Positions 54,056 to 62,250 are shown, numbered from the stretch's first letter. The stretch: DNA of 64,000 nt from an uncultured Clostridia bacterium (GCA_934465535.1 CAKSKV010000006.1:1-64000), one strand, 5' to 3'. The notes: generated by a model not told the origin, from the letters alone. Numbers and translations: made by a program.

Positions 54056-54238
54056 CATGGATAGGGAAGGCACATGCGGAGTTTCTGGGATTCAGGAAAA
54101 CGCGTAAAAAGATGCAGGAAAATTTTTGCAATAATCGCCGCTTTGCGGGACAGAAAGAAATAGTTTTTTGCTGTTACCTATTTTGGACTTGAAACCGCAT
54201 GAAAAGGGGAGGAATAACGGGCGGGGAGGGATGAAAGT
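54056..54238. other. spacer between the ABC exporter promoter and tRNA-Pro
   Basis: About 180 bp with no gene, repeat or RNA structure that I can support. Confidence 0.5.
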
Positions 54239-54269
54239 AAAAATCCTCATTCATACGAATGAGGATTTT
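54239..54269 (-). terminator. terminator of tRNA-Pro
   Basis: A perfect 14-bp stem (54239-54252 with 54257-54270) and ATAC loop; on the minus strand it ends in TTTTT. The stem includes the last base of the tRNA CCA end. Confidence 0.88.
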
Positions 54270-54346
54270 TGGTCTGGGTGAAAGGATTCGAACCTTCGGC
54301 CTCTTGAACCCCATTCAAGCACGCTACCAAACTGCGCCACACCCAG
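54270..54346 (-). tRNA. tRNA-Pro (anticodon GGG)
   Basis: On the minus strand acceptor CTGGGTG/CACCCAG, anticodon arm CTTGA-ATGGGGT-TCAAG, T-loop TTCGAAT, discriminator A and encoded CCA. It reads CCC/CCU codons. Confidence 0.95.
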
Positions 54347-54365
54347 ATTTCTTACAACGGCAGTG

Positions 54366-54394
54366 ATTATATCATATAGGCGTGGGCTTGTCAA
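54366..54394 (-). promoter_or_regulatory. consensus promoter of tRNA-Pro
   Basis: Minus strand TTGACA (54394-54389), 17-bp spacer, TATAAT (54371-54366). Confidence 0.92.
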
Positions 54395-54488
54395 GAATTA
54401 TTTATGCAAAGCGGCTTTGGTTTGCAGACGGGGAGCGGGATGTGTCAAAACAAGGCAAAAGATTTTACTTTTCGTACGCATTTTTATA

Positions 54489-54517
54489 TTGATAATATAT
54501 CGATTTTGTAGTATATT
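54489..54517 (+). promoter_or_regulatory. promoter of the division cluster
   Basis: TTGATA (54489-54494), 17-bp spacer, TATATT (54512-54517). Confidence 0.75.
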
Positions 54518-54541
54518 ATTTATAATTTACGGAGGATGAAA

Positions 54542-55717
54542 ATGCGAGGGAGAAAACAGGTTTACCGCAGAAGACGCGTGGGTGCACGGTTTTATATTTT
54601 TCTTTTTGCGCTTGCGGCACTGATTGTATCCGTGACGCTGTTTTTTGCCCTTCCGCGTACAGCCAGAGTAAAGTGGGACAGTATTTCTTCCGCTGAATTT
54701 ATGGACTGCGCGGTGATATTCAACGAAGCGCAGATTGATCTTCCCGATAATGAAAGGCTGATATTTTCCGTTCCGAACAACAGCGCGGTGCAGTCTGAGG
54801 AGCTTATAGGGGAATATTATAAAAAGGGCTATGTTACTGCTGCATTTGAGGCATATGTCAGCCTGCGGCAGAGCATTGTTAGCTATCAGAATGATGTGCT
54901 GCTTAAGGATATTTATCAAAATGAGCTTAATGAGTATGCCATTGCGATAGATACGGTGCTTACGGAGCTGCAGACATTTGATTCGGCCGTTTCCGATTAT
55001 ATAACGCTTAATAACAGGCTGATAAGCATACTTTCGCAAAGACAGGATTATATAAGAGAGAATTATCCGGCGGACGAGCAGCTGCAAAGCCTGTATGACG
55101 AGGAGCAGGAGCGGCTTAATGCGCTTAATGACTGGATAGTGCCCATAAAGGCCGTGGGCAATGGTTTTGTATCGTGGTATCTGAATGAAGCCTATGCGGG
55201 AATAAACACAAATACGGCTGCGGGGCTGGAAGTAAAGGATGTACGAAAGCTGCTGGAGAGCGGAAATGTATACAAAAATGTCAACAGCAGCAACGGCTTT
55301 GTGGTGCGGATAATACTGGACGGAAGCGTTTATTTTGCAGCCGTAATGAAGGGCGATGTTGAGCCGGGCAGAACCTTTACGCTTTATTCCGCGGAAAATG
55401 AATATGCCTGTCAGGTTGTGGCGGTAAACGGCAGCGGAAGCACGAAGGCGGTGATTATCAAAACCGATTGCAGCGTGGAGCCGCTGTTGGAGCACCGTGT
55501 GCTTAAGCTGGCGCAGCAGCCGGTATATACGGGGCTTACCGTGCCGGAGAGTTATATTGTAAAGACGGTATATGACGGAAATTACATATATGCCGATGTG
55601 GACGGCGTAAAGGAAAAGGTGCAGGTAAACATTGTTGCATCGGCGGGAGGAAAAGCAATAGTGGAGGCCGTGCAGGAGGGTAAGCTGCATCAGGATTCCA
55701 AGGTGTATTCCAAATAA
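54542..55717 (+). CDS. HlyD-like membrane-anchored protein of the sepF cluster
   Basis: A 391-aa protein with a basic start (MRGRKQVYRRRRVG), one membrane helix (FYIFLFALAALIVSVTLFFA) and an outside part. A helical section (about residues 85-195) and a beta-rich C-terminal half (VYFAAVMKGDVEPGRTFTLY, VLKLAQQPVYTGLTVPESYI) fit the adaptor layout of the HlyD/RND periplasmic adaptor superfamily. In several Bacillota such a gene lies before yggS-sepF, as here. No paired ABC or RND transporter is present. ATG 54542 is favoured because GGAGG (54531-54535) is right next to the other ATG at 54536. Confidence 0.65.
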   Translation: MRGRKQVYRRRRVGARFYIFLFALAALIVSVTLFFALPRTARVKWDSISSAEFMDCAVIFNEAQIDLPDNERLIFSVPNNSAVQSEELIGEYYKKGYVTAAFEAYVSLRQSIVSYQNDVLLKDIYQNELNEYAIAIDTVLTELQTFDSAVSDYITLNNRLISILSQRQDYIRENYPADEQLQSLYDEEQERLNALNDWIVPIKAVGNGFVSWYLNEAYAGINTNTAAGLEVKDVRKLLESGNVYKNVNSSNGFVVRIILDGSVYFAAVMKGDVEPGRTFTLYSAENEYACQVVAVNGSGSTKAVIIKTDCSVEPLLEHRVLKLAQQPVYTGLTVPESYIVKTVYDGNYIYADVDGVKEKVQVNIVASAGGKAIVEAVQEGKLHQDSKVYSK

Positions 55718-55771
55718 TCGGGCAGGGTGCGTGTTTATCAAAGCGGAGATTTGGAAAAGGACGGTGAGAGA

Positions 55772-56491
55772 ATGATAACACCGCAGCAGCTGGCGGAGAA
55801 TATCCGCGGGGTAAAACAGCGGATAAAAGAGGCGCTGGAAGAAGCGCACAGAAGCGATGAGGTGAAAATCATTGCCGTAACAAAAACGAGATCGCCGCAG
55901 GAGATAAATCTGCTTACGGATTACGGTATATTTTCCATCGGTGAGAACCGCGTTCAGGAGCTTATGGACAAAATTGACAGCCTGGATAAACGGTTTGACA
56001 TACAAGTTATTGGACAATTGCAGAGAAATAAGGTAAAATATATAATTGACAGGGTAAACTGCGTGCAGTCGCTGGACAGAGAAGAGCTTGCATTCGAGCT
56101 TAACAGGAGAGCGGCGGCATTGGGGAAAAGGCTGGATGTGCTTATAGAGGTGCGTCTGAACGACGACCCTGCAAGAGGCGGGGTCGCGCCGGAGAAATTC
56201 GAGACTTTTTGTGTTAATATGAAAAGGTTCGAAAGCCTTAATATATGCGGCATTATGGCTGTTGCGCCGCCGGGGCTTTCCAAATCGGAAAGAGTTGCGG
56301 CCTTCGGAAAGGCGGCATGCCTTATGCCGACACTAAAGGAAGTATTCCCGGAGGCGGACAGGCTTTCCATGGGTATGAGCGCGGATTATTATGAGGCAAT
56401 TTTGGCGGGGGCTACGGAGATACGCTTGGGCTCAGCCTTGTTCGGCCCCAGAGAAAACATGCCTAACGGCTTAAATAGAAACATTATATAA
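55772..56491 (+). CDS. ylmE: YggS/YlmE-family PLP homeostasis protein
   Basis: A 239-aa single-domain PLP-binding TIM barrel. The PLP Lys is in IIAVTKTRSPQEI; other motifs are IGENRVQEL, VIGQLQRNKVKY, LIEVRLNDDPARGGVAPE, LNICGIMAVAPPG and LSMGMSADYYEAILAGATEI. It has no known catalytic activity and helps control free PLP and amino acid balance. ATG 55772 follows GGACGGTGAGAG; the frame starts earlier at GTG 55727 without support. It sits in the division cluster before sepF as in B. subtilis ylmE. Confidence 0.94.
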   Translation: MITPQQLAENIRGVKQRIKEALEEAHRSDEVKIIAVTKTRSPQEINLLTDYGIFSIGENRVQELMDKIDSLDKRFDIQVIGQLQRNKVKYIIDRVNCVQSLDREELAFELNRRAAALGKRLDVLIEVRLNDDPARGGVAPEKFETFCVNMKRFESLNICGIMAVAPPGLSKSERVAAFGKAACLMPTLKEVFPEADRLSMGMSADYYEAILAGATEIRLGSALFGPRENMPNGLNRNII

Positions 56492-56557
56492 GGATATAAG
56501 GGGAACGGAGATACCGGCCCGCAAAAAACCGAAATATTATACATATCGGAGGTAGTT

Positions 56558-57172
56558 ATGAGCAAATTCTCAAAGGCACTGGAACTTATCGGCGTATCGC
56601 CCAAGGAAAGCAGAGACAGCTTTGATGATGATTATTTTGAGGATGATTTTGAACAGGAGGAGCCCAAGCAGCGCACTTCTTCCTCCTCGCAGGAGCGTTC
56701 GGACAGATATTCAAAGAGCCGCTACGGTCAGAGAAGGGATGTATTGGATGACGATAATGAAGAGCAGAGCAGCTTTGCTCCGCGCGCTTCGGCATCACCC
56801 GCGCCTGCCGCTTCAGTACAGACAAGGGGCAGACTTTCCACTATCCGCGGCGGAGCCGCTGCGGGAAACGCGCGCACAATGGTGATACATGCTCCGGCCT
56901 CCTATCAGGAATCGCAGAGCCTTGTTTCGCAGCTTAAACAGAACAAGCAGATAATAATCAAGCTGGATGCGGTGGAGCGTTCCGATGCACAGAGAATACT
57001 GGATTTCATGTCCGGCGCGGCCTATGCGCTGGAGTGCCAGGTTATAAAGATATCCAAGGGCATATACCTTTTTGCTTCCAACGATGTGCAGATAGAGAAG
57101 CCGGAGGAGGATGAAGCGGAGCAGACCCCGGCGGATGATTTTTACAATGTGGACGACACGCGCAGAAGATAA
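56558..57172 (+). CDS. sepF: cell division protein SepF
   Basis: SepF is an FtsZ-bundling membrane anchor of the divisome. The 204-aa protein has an N-terminal amphipathic segment (MSKFSKALELIGVSP), an acidic and Ser-rich linker (residues about 20-105), and the SepF core: TMVIHAPASYQESQSLVSQL, KQIIIKLDAVERSDAQRILD, FMSGAAYALECQVIKISKGI and YLFASNDVQIE. The linker is longer than in B. subtilis (152 aa in total there). ATG 56558 follows CGGAGG. DivIVA follows; ylmG and ylmH, usual between them, are absent. Confidence 0.95.
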   Translation: MSKFSKALELIGVSPKESRDSFDDDYFEDDFEQEEPKQRTSSSSQERSDRYSKSRYGQRRDVLDDDNEEQSSFAPRASASPAPAASVQTRGRLSTIRGGAAAGNARTMVIHAPASYQESQSLVSQLKQNKQIIIKLDAVERSDAQRILDFMSGAAYALECQVIKISKGIYLFASNDVQIEKPEEDEAEQTPADDFYNVDDTRRR

Positions 57173-57216
57173 TGCAGCAAGACGCATGTGTGCATTGGAA
57201 GTAGAGGGGGATATAT

Positions 57217-57636
57217 ATGGCAATAACCGTTCAGGAAATAAATGCGGCAACTTTTGAAAAGTCGAAAAAAGGCTACAACGCCGAGCAGGTGGATGCGTTT
57301 ATTGACCGCATTGCGGGTGAGGTGGCGTCAATGCAGAAAGAGCTTGACGATCTCCGGCACGAAAATGAGGCGCAGCGCGGCGTAATCGAAAGCTATAAAA
57401 GCAGAGAAAATGCCATTGATCGGTCCTTGCTGGAGGCCTCAAATCTCCGAAAAGAAATAATTGAAAAAGCCCAAGCAGATGCAGAAGGAATGGTAAAAGA
57501 GGGTGAGCTGGCGCTGGAGCAGCAGAGAAACCGTCTTAAACAGCTTAAGCAGGAGGAAGAGCAAACCGTAAGAAGAATACGCTATATCCTGCAGGCGCAG
57601 CTTTCCAATCTTGAATATCTGCTTAAGGAGCAATAA
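57217..57636 (+). CDS. divIVA: DivIVA-domain cell division/polarity protein
   Basis: DivIVA senses negative membrane curvature at the septum and poles. The 139-aa protein has the N-terminal membrane-binding domain ITVQEINAATFEKSKKGYNA EQVDAFIDRI with the usual hydrophobic tip (here split to show the Y-N-A-E-Q-V-D-x-F consensus) and a long coiled coil from about residue 35 to the end. It is shorter than B. subtilis DivIVA (164 aa). It is last in the cluster before a strong terminator. Confidence 0.94.
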   Translation: MAITVQEINAATFEKSKKGYNAEQVDAFIDRIAGEVASMQKELDDLRHENEAQRGVIESYKSRENAIDRSLLEASNLRKEIIEKAQADAEGMVKEGELALEQQRNRLKQLKQEEEQTVRRIRYILQAQLSNLEYLLKEQ

Positions 57637-57891
57637 CCCGCATGCATTGAGTGCAGGTGCTTTGACGGGCGGCGTGCGGTTTTTGCCGCCACGGGCCGAT
57701 CGGTATTTTACCGGTCGGCTTTTGCTTTTTGTAAATGAACGGATGTGTGCCGTTTTGCAATTTGTCACCGTGACGGAAACATCACCATATATATCAGCAA
57801 TGCCTATATACAACGGAAGTACGATTGAACACAGAGTGTATTTGCGGTGAAATAAAGGTGATAAAAATGAAAGAAAAATTTCGGTTGCATA
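57637..57891. other. spacer after divIVA
   Basis: Contains the divIVA terminator and, just before it, a smaller inverted repeat GGCGGC / GCCGCC (about 57669-57690). The open frame at 57611-57850 runs through these and is not supported. Confidence 0.6.
57695..57730 (+). terminator. terminator of the division cluster
   Basis: GCCGATCGGTA (57695-57705) pairs with TACCGGTCGGC (57709-57719, one G-U), then TTTTGCTTTTT. Confidence 0.9.
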
Positions 57892-57919
57892 TTGACTTTG
57901 GATTTTTCCGTGCTATAAT
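57892..57919 (+). promoter_or_regulatory. promoter of the surface protein gene
   Basis: TTGACT (57892-57897), 16-bp spacer, TATAAT (57914-57919) with extended TG. Confidence 0.82.
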
Positions 57920-57947
57920 AAAAACAAATACGAGGAGGTTATATAGT

Positions 57948-58880
57948 ATGAAGAAGATTATTGTTGCACTTTGTGTTGCTGCAATGCTGAGCCTTGTTTG
58001 CTTCAGCGCCTTTGCAGTGGGCACGGAAACCGTTGCGAAAACCAAGAACCGTGATATCAAGATTACCGTTATCGATGATTTTTCCACATACAGCGGAGAA
58101 GTCGGACCGTGCGGTAATGCATTTTATACCTTTGACGGCGAGAAGCTGACTTTTGCCGTTGAAACCGGTTATGCTTACGGCGGCCCCGTGGGCAAGGAAT
58201 ACAAAATTCCCGCGGTATCGGCGGACGGCATAAAGGAGCTTTACAACAGTGCCAAATACATAGGCATGAGAATTAAGAACACCGGTGGCGTTGAGATTTC
58301 CATTGCGCTTGAGAAGGATGCTGCCGACAGTGATCTTTGGCTGACACAGTTGAAAGCAGAGGCAGGCTGCCTGCTTGCAAGCGAGAGCGTTGGTATTTAC
58401 AATGCCGAATATGAGAATATTGATGCTATTTACCGCGGATATGCCGTTAAGATTCCCGCAGGCTTTGACGGCTGGCTGTTCATTCCCTTCAGCAGCCTGC
58501 GTCTGAACAATGATGAGGATGTTGAGGGCGAAAAGACCAATGATCGCTGCATTATGGATTATATCCATTTCAGCGGTGCAAACACCAATGAAGAAGACGG
58601 CGTTCTGGAAATAGACGATTTCTGCCTGACCTCCGAGGAGCTGGCTGCAGATGCCGAGGCTCCCACTCCCGGCGAAACAGAGGATACCACTCCGGCTCCG
58701 GTGCAGAGCGAAGCGCCTGCCGCAGAGGAAACAAAGGACAATGCAGTGACCGCTGAGCCTTCCGCTACCCCCATTCCCGCAAAGGGAAACAGCTTCCCCT
58801 GGGTACCGGTTGTAATTGCCGTTGTTGCGGTGGTTGCCATTGTGGTTATCGTTGTGGTTGTAAGCAAGAAAAAGAAGTAA
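57948..58880 (+). CDS. secreted, membrane-anchored protein with a carbohydrate-binding-like domain
   Basis: A 310-aa surface protein of unknown function. A signal peptide (MKKIIVALCVAAMLSLVCFS, cleavage probably after AFA) is followed by a beta-rich domain of about 190 residues with KYIGMRIKNTGGVEISIAL, FDGWLFIPFSSLRLNND and VLEIDDFCLTSEEL, the pattern of galactose-binding-like or CBM-like folds. A Pro/Thr/Glu/Ala linker and a C-terminal helix (VVIAVVAVVAIVVIVVVV) with a final SKKKK anchor it in the membrane. There is no LPxTG. ATG 57948 follows GAGGAGG and the promoter at 57892-57919 rules out the longer frame. Confidence 0.75.
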   Translation: MKKIIVALCVAAMLSLVCFSAFAVGTETVAKTKNRDIKITVIDDFSTYSGEVGPCGNAFYTFDGEKLTFAVETGYAYGGPVGKEYKIPAVSADGIKELYNSAKYIGMRIKNTGGVEISIALEKDAADSDLWLTQLKAEAGCLLASESVGIYNAEYENIDAIYRGYAVKIPAGFDGWLFIPFSSLRLNNDEDVEGEKTNDRCIMDYIHFSGANTNEEDGVLEIDDFCLTSEELAADAEAPTPGETEDTTPAPVQSEAPAAEETKDNAVTAEPSATPIPAKGNSFPWVPVVIAVVAVVAIVVIVVVVSKKKK

Positions 58881-58916
58881 TAAAGGCTTGCACAAAAAAG
58901 CATAACTGAAATACTT

Positions 58917-58947
58917 AAAAGCGTTCGGAGAATTCCGGACGCTTTTT
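58917..58947 (+). terminator. terminator of the surface protein gene
   Basis: AAAAGCGTTCGGA pairs with TTCCGGACGCTTTT (one G-U), ending in a T-run. Confidence 0.88.
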
Positions 58948-58962
58948 GCATAAAAACGGATA

Positions 58963-58991
58963 TTGCACAAAATGCATTCATTTAATTTAAT
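58963..58991 (+). promoter_or_regulatory. promoter of the small membrane protein gene
   Basis: TTGCAC (58963-58968), 17-bp spacer, TTTAAT (58986-58991). Confidence 0.6.
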
Positions 58992-59031
58992 CGGGGCAAT
59001 AAATACGGAATGCACGGGAAATAATAAGCAT

Positions 59032-59298
59032 ATGAAAAAGGCGGAGCATAATATAAAAAGGGCAAGGCTTATTGCCGTTCGGGCTCTTGATGACTATATT
59101 TATTATCTTACCGACAAAAAGCGGATAGTGAAAAGCAATTTTTTGGCGGGACTTATGCGCGGGATAGGCACGGGCATGGGTTTTTGGCTGCTGAGCGCCC
59201 TGCTGGCAGTGCTTTTTGCGTTTCTGGCCGATAACGGGGTGCCGCTTGTGGACAAGCTGGTGGAATATTTTATCAAAGCGGCGCAAAAGTATTCATGA
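59032..59298 (+). CDS. small membrane protein, DUF5665-like
   Basis: An 88-aa protein: basic N-terminus, the segment KSNFLAGLMRGIGTGMGFWL typical of the DUF5665 group, one or two hydrophobic segments (LLSALLAVLFAFLA) and a short tail. Function is unknown. ATG 59032 has a weak ribosome site; the promoter at 58963-58991 excludes the longer frame that opens at 58963. It precedes lspA, which has its own promoter. Confidence 0.65.
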   Translation: MKKAEHNIKRARLIAVRALDDYIYYLTDKKRIVKSNFLAGLMRGIGTGMGFWLLSALLAVLFAFLADNGVPLVDKLVEYFIKAAQKYS

Positions 59299-59302
59299 AG
59301 CC

Positions 59303-59331
59303 TTTTCAAGAGTGTTTCTTCGTGTTATAAT
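59303..59331 (+). promoter_or_regulatory. promoter of lspA-rluD
   Basis: TTTTCA (59303-59308), 17-bp spacer, TATAAT (59326-59331) with extended TG. Confidence 0.72.
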
Positions 59332-59390
59332 ATCAAAAACAATCGCAGCAAAAGGCTACAAAGCGGCGATTTTTGCGAAAGGAACATAAT

Positions 59391-59993
59391 ATGCTGATTA
59401 TAACAATTATTGCGGTGGTATTCATAATACTGGATCAGCTTTCAAAGGTGTGGATTTCCGGAGTGTTCGGCGGAGTTCCGGTTGCCGACCCGGTTGCGGA
59501 CGGAATACCGGTTATAAAAAACATACTGTATTTCAGCTATCAGAAAAATGAGGGCGCAGCCTTCGGAATAATGCAGGGAGCGCGCTGGATATTCGTACCG
59601 CTTACAATAATAGTATGTGCGTTGTTCGTATGGTGGCTGATCCGCCTGAAGAAAAAGCACTCTCTTCTTTGCGTTGCTTCCGGACTTATGCTTTCCGGAG
59701 CGGTGGGCAATTTGATCGATCGGGCGTTTTTGGGCTATGTGCGTGACTTTATATATGTGAACATTCCCTTTGCGACCTTTAATATTGCGGATGCCTGCCT
59801 GGTTGTGGGGACGGTGCTTATGGGCATATATATACTGTTCTTCCATGAACGCTTTATGAAAAAATGCGTGCAGCAGGAGGAAGAACGGGCGGCGTCGGAG
59901 ACGGAGGCTAAAGAGGGAGAAGACGCCGAGACTGAAGAGAAGCCGGAGATGCCGGGAGAAGAGGATAGCGGACAGGCAGATGCAAAGGTTTGA
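59391..59993 (+). CDS. lspA: lipoprotein signal peptidase (signal peptidase II)
   Basis: LspA cleaves the signal peptide of lipoproteins such as OppA in this window. The 200-aa protein has four membrane helices and the family motifs ILDQLSKVWI, NEGAAFGIM, SGAVGNLIDRAFLGYVRDFI (first catalytic Asp) and ATFNIADACLVVGT (second catalytic Asp). An acidic tail of about 45 residues (EEERAASETEAKEGEDAE) is longer than usual. ATG 59391 follows AAAGGAAC. It overlaps the pseudouridine synthase gene. Confidence 0.95.
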   Translation: MLIITIIAVVFIILDQLSKVWISGVFGGVPVADPVADGIPVIKNILYFSYQKNEGAAFGIMQGARWIFVPLTIIVCALFVWWLIRLKKKHSLLCVASGLMLSGAVGNLIDRAFLGYVRDFIYVNIPFATFNIADACLVVGTVLMGIYILFFHERFMKKCVQQEEERAASETEAKEGEDAETEEKPEMPGEEDSGQADAKV

Positions 59994-60927
59994 TATAATA
60001 TGCCCGCAGGAGCATCCTGCCGTAAGGGCAGACGCCTTTCTTTCGGAGTTTGACGAGCCGGATATCTCCAGAAGCCGTGCGGCGCAGCTTATTCAAGAGG
60101 GTAATGTGCTGCTTAATTCAAAGCCGTGCAGAAAAAGCAGCACCGTAAAACCGGGGGACAGCGTATGCGTATTTTTGCCGCCGCCCGCCGCGATAACGCT
60201 GGAGGCACAGGATATTCCGATTGATGTTATATATCAGGATGACGATATAGCCGTTATAAATAAACAGCGCGGTCTTGTTGTGCATCCTGCGGCGGGACAT
60301 CCCGACGGTACGCTGGTCAATGCGCTTTTATATCATTTAAGCGGCCTATCCGGCATAAACGGAGAGCTGCGTCCCGGAATAGTGCACAGGCTGGACAGGG
60401 ATACAACGGGGTTGATAGTGGCGGCAAAAAACGATGCGGCACACAGGCTGCTTGCGCAGCAGTTCCGGGATCGTACCTGCCGCAAGGAATATCTGGCCCT
60501 TGTTGAGGGCAATATAAGCAGGGATTTTATAAGAATAGACGCCCCGCTTGCCAGAAGCGCGAAGGATCGCAAGCGCATAGCGGTGATGCCGGGCGGGCGC
60601 GAGGCAATTACGGACTGCACGGTGCAGGAGCGCTTCGGAACGGCGACACTGGTGCGGCTGCTGCTGCATACGGGCAGAACACATCAGATACGCGTACATA
60701 TGGCGCACATCGGGCATCCGTGCCTCGGAGATCCTGTGTACGGATTTCAGAAGCAGCGTTTTGCGCTGGAGGGGCAGCTGCTGCATTCGGCATATCTTGA
60801 AATAAATCAGCCTTCAACGGGGGAAAGACTCAGCTTTTCGGCGCCGCTGCCGCAGGATTTTACGGAGGTGCTTGATACTCTGCGCGCCGTAAAAAAAGCG
60901 GCGGAAAAGCGCGGAGAAGAGTTTTAG
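59980..60927 (+). CDS. RluA/RluD-family pseudouridine synthase
   Basis: A 315-aa enzyme that modifies uridines in rRNA. It has an N-terminal S4 domain (SRAAQLIQEGNVLLNSKPCR) and the catalytic motif PGIVHRLDRDTTGLIVAAKN with the active Asp, then YLALVEGN, HTGRTHQIRVHMAHIGHP and GDPVYG. The lspA-rluD order is typical of Bacillota (B. subtilis ylyB). Start ATG 59980 overlaps lspA by 14 bases. Confidence 0.93.
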   Translation: MQRFDIICPQEHPAVRADAFLSEFDEPDISRSRAAQLIQEGNVLLNSKPCRKSSTVKPGDSVCVFLPPPAAITLEAQDIPIDVIYQDDDIAVINKQRGLVVHPAAGHPDGTLVNALLYHLSGLSGINGELRPGIVHRLDRDTTGLIVAAKNDAAHRLLAQQFRDRTCRKEYLALVEGNISRDFIRIDAPLARSAKDRKRIAVMPGGREAITDCTVQERFGTATLVRLLLHTGRTHQIRVHMAHIGHPCLGDPVYGFQKQRFALEGQLLHSAYLEINQPSTGERLSFSAPLPQDFTEVLDTLRAVKKAAEKRGEEF

Positions 60928-60935
60928 TGAGTTTT

Positions 60936-60955
60936 TAGGCGATTTCGCCTTTAAT
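60936..60955 (+). terminator. weak terminator after the pseudouridine synthase gene
   Basis: AGGCGA-TT-TCGCCT followed by TTAATATTT. Short but placed between the two transcripts. Confidence 0.55.
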
Positions 60956-60996
60956 ATTTAAATGCGTTCTGTTATAATAAAGCGCGGAAATTTTGC

Positions 60997-61025
60997 TTGA
61001 CAATAAAAAGGGAATACTCTATAAT
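60997..61025 (+). promoter_or_regulatory. consensus promoter of infC-rpmI-rplT
   Basis: TTGACA (60997-61002), 17-bp spacer, TATAAT (61020-61025). The leader is about 123 nt to infC. Confidence 0.93.
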
Positions 61026-61031
61026 AACGCA

Positions 61032-61140
61032 GTAAAGCAGAAGCTGCCCGCTTCTCACCGTGCGAATTCGTTTCAGCATCGGTCAATGGCGTTGATACGG
61101 CGTATTATATGCGGGTGGATTTTGCCCGCATATTTTTTTT
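61032..61140 (+). promoter_or_regulatory. L20-type autoregulatory leader with attenuator
   Basis: The leader ends in an intrinsic terminator: ATATGCGGG (61107-61115) with CCCGCATAT (61125-61133), then eight T up to 61140. In Bacillota, free L20 binds such a leader and favours termination before infC. The T-run abuts the infC ribosome site at 61141. The upstream part (61032-61106) should hold the anti-terminator and the L20 site. Confidence 0.82.
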
Positions 61141-61154
61141 GGAGGTGCGTACCT

Positions 61155-61658
61155 ATCAACGAAATTTACATCAACGACGAGATCACAGCCAAAGAGGTCC
61201 GTGTAATCACGGCAGAGGGCGAGCAGCTGGGCGTTATGTCCACACAAGAGGCCATAAGGATTGCCGAGGGCAAAAATATGGATCTGTGCCTGATAGCTCC
61301 CAAAAGCGTACCGCCGGTGTGCAAGATCATGGACTACGGCAAATATCGCTTCGAGATGCAGAAAAAGCTTAAGGAAGCCAAGAAAAATCAGCGTGTGACC
61401 GATCTTCACGAGATTCAGCTCTCCGTGACCATTGAGGAGCACGATATGGGCGTTAAGGCCAAGAAGGCGCATGAATTTCTTAAGGCGGGAGACAGGGTAA
61501 AGGTTTCCATCAGATTTCGTTCAAGACAAATTGCACACCCCGAGATCGGACTGGCGGTTATGAATTCTTTCTTTGAGTTGGTCAAGGATGTGGCCAAAAT
61601 AGAAAAGAAGCCGATCGTTGAAGGCCGGAATATGACCATGATACTCGTATCACAATGA
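61155..61658 (+). CDS. infC: translation initiation factor IF-3, predicted AUC start codon
   Basis: IF-3 monitors the start codon and keeps subunits apart. From ATC 61155 the product is 167 aa, the normal length, starting INEIYINDEITAKEVRVITA and showing PKSVPPVCKIMDYGKYRFEM, HDMGVKAKKAHEFLKAGDRV and the end EGRNMTMILVSQ. GGAGG (61141-61145) is nine bases upstream of this ATC, and there is no ATG, GTG or TTG in frame near it. infC in other bacteria uses rare AUU/AUC-type starts so that IF-3 represses its own synthesis. Confidence 0.93.
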   Translation: MNEIYINDEITAKEVRVITAEGEQLGVMSTQEAIRIAEGKNMDLCLIAPKSVPPVCKIMDYGKYRFEMQKKLKEAKKNQRVTDLHEIQLSVTIEEHDMGVKAKKAHEFLKAGDRVKVSIRFRSRQIAHPEIGLAVMNSFFELVKDVAKIEKKPIVEGRNMTMILVSQ

Positions 61659-61682
61659 TTTATTTTCAAGGAGGAAAATACC

Positions 61683-61880
61683 ATGCCTAAGATGAAAACC
61701 CATCGCGGAGCGGCTAAGAGATTCAATCTCACCAAAAGCGGCAAGGTCAAAAGAGCCAAGAGCAACCGCAACCATTTCCTGCGCAGAAAGTCTGCAAAGA
61801 CCAAGAGAGGTATGAGACAGAGCGGTCTGGTCGATGAGACGCAGCAGAACACGATCAAGAGATTGATTCCGTATAAATAA
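61683..61880 (+). CDS. rpmI: 50S ribosomal protein L35
   Basis: A 65-aa basic protein, MPKMKTHRGAAKRFNLTKSG at the start and RGMRQSGLVDETQQNTIKRL near the end, the L35 pattern. AAGGAGG precedes it. It is translated between infC and rplT from the same mRNA. Confidence 0.97.
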   Translation: MPKMKTHRGAAKRFNLTKSGKVKRAKSNRNHFLRRKSAKTKRGMRQSGLVDETQQNTIKRLIPYK

Positions 61881-61899
61881 GCCGGGAGGATAATAAACC

Positions 61900-62250
61900 A
61901 TGAGAGTTAAAAGAGCCGTTAACGGCAATAAAAATCGTAAAAAGGTGCTGAAGCTGGCCAAGGGCTACTACGGCGCAAAAAGCAAGCAGTTCCGTGTAGC
62001 AAATGAGGCAGTTATGAAATCTCAGGCTTATGCCTTTGTTGGCAGAAAGCTCAAGAAGAGAGATTTCCGTTCCCTGTGGATTACGCGTATCAATGCTGCG
62101 GCCCGTATCAACGGCATCAGCTACAGCAAGCTTATTCACGGCCTTAAAAATGCCGGCGTACAGGTAAACCGCAAGATGCTTTCCGAGCTGGCTGTTTACA
62201 ATGCCGAGGCTTTCACGAGCCTGGTGGAAACCGCTAAGGCGCATCAATAA
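61900..62250 (+). CDS. rplT: 50S ribosomal protein L20
   Basis: A 116-aa 23S rRNA-binding protein needed early in 50S assembly and the repressor of its own operon. Motifs: VKRAVNGNKNRKKVLKLAKG, YYGAKSKQFRVANEAVMKS, LWITRINAAARINGISYSKL. GGGAGG precedes ATG 61900. A strong terminator follows. Confidence 0.97.
   Translation: MRVKRAVNGNKNRKKVLKLAKGYYGAKSKQFRVANEAVMKSQAYAFVGRKLKKRDFRSLWITRINAAARINGISYSKLIHGLKNAGVQVNRKMLSELAVYNAEAFTSLVETAKAHQ

Noticed and set aside
57611..57850. 79-codon frame after divIVA
   Set aside because: It runs through the divIVA terminator and has no family resemblance.
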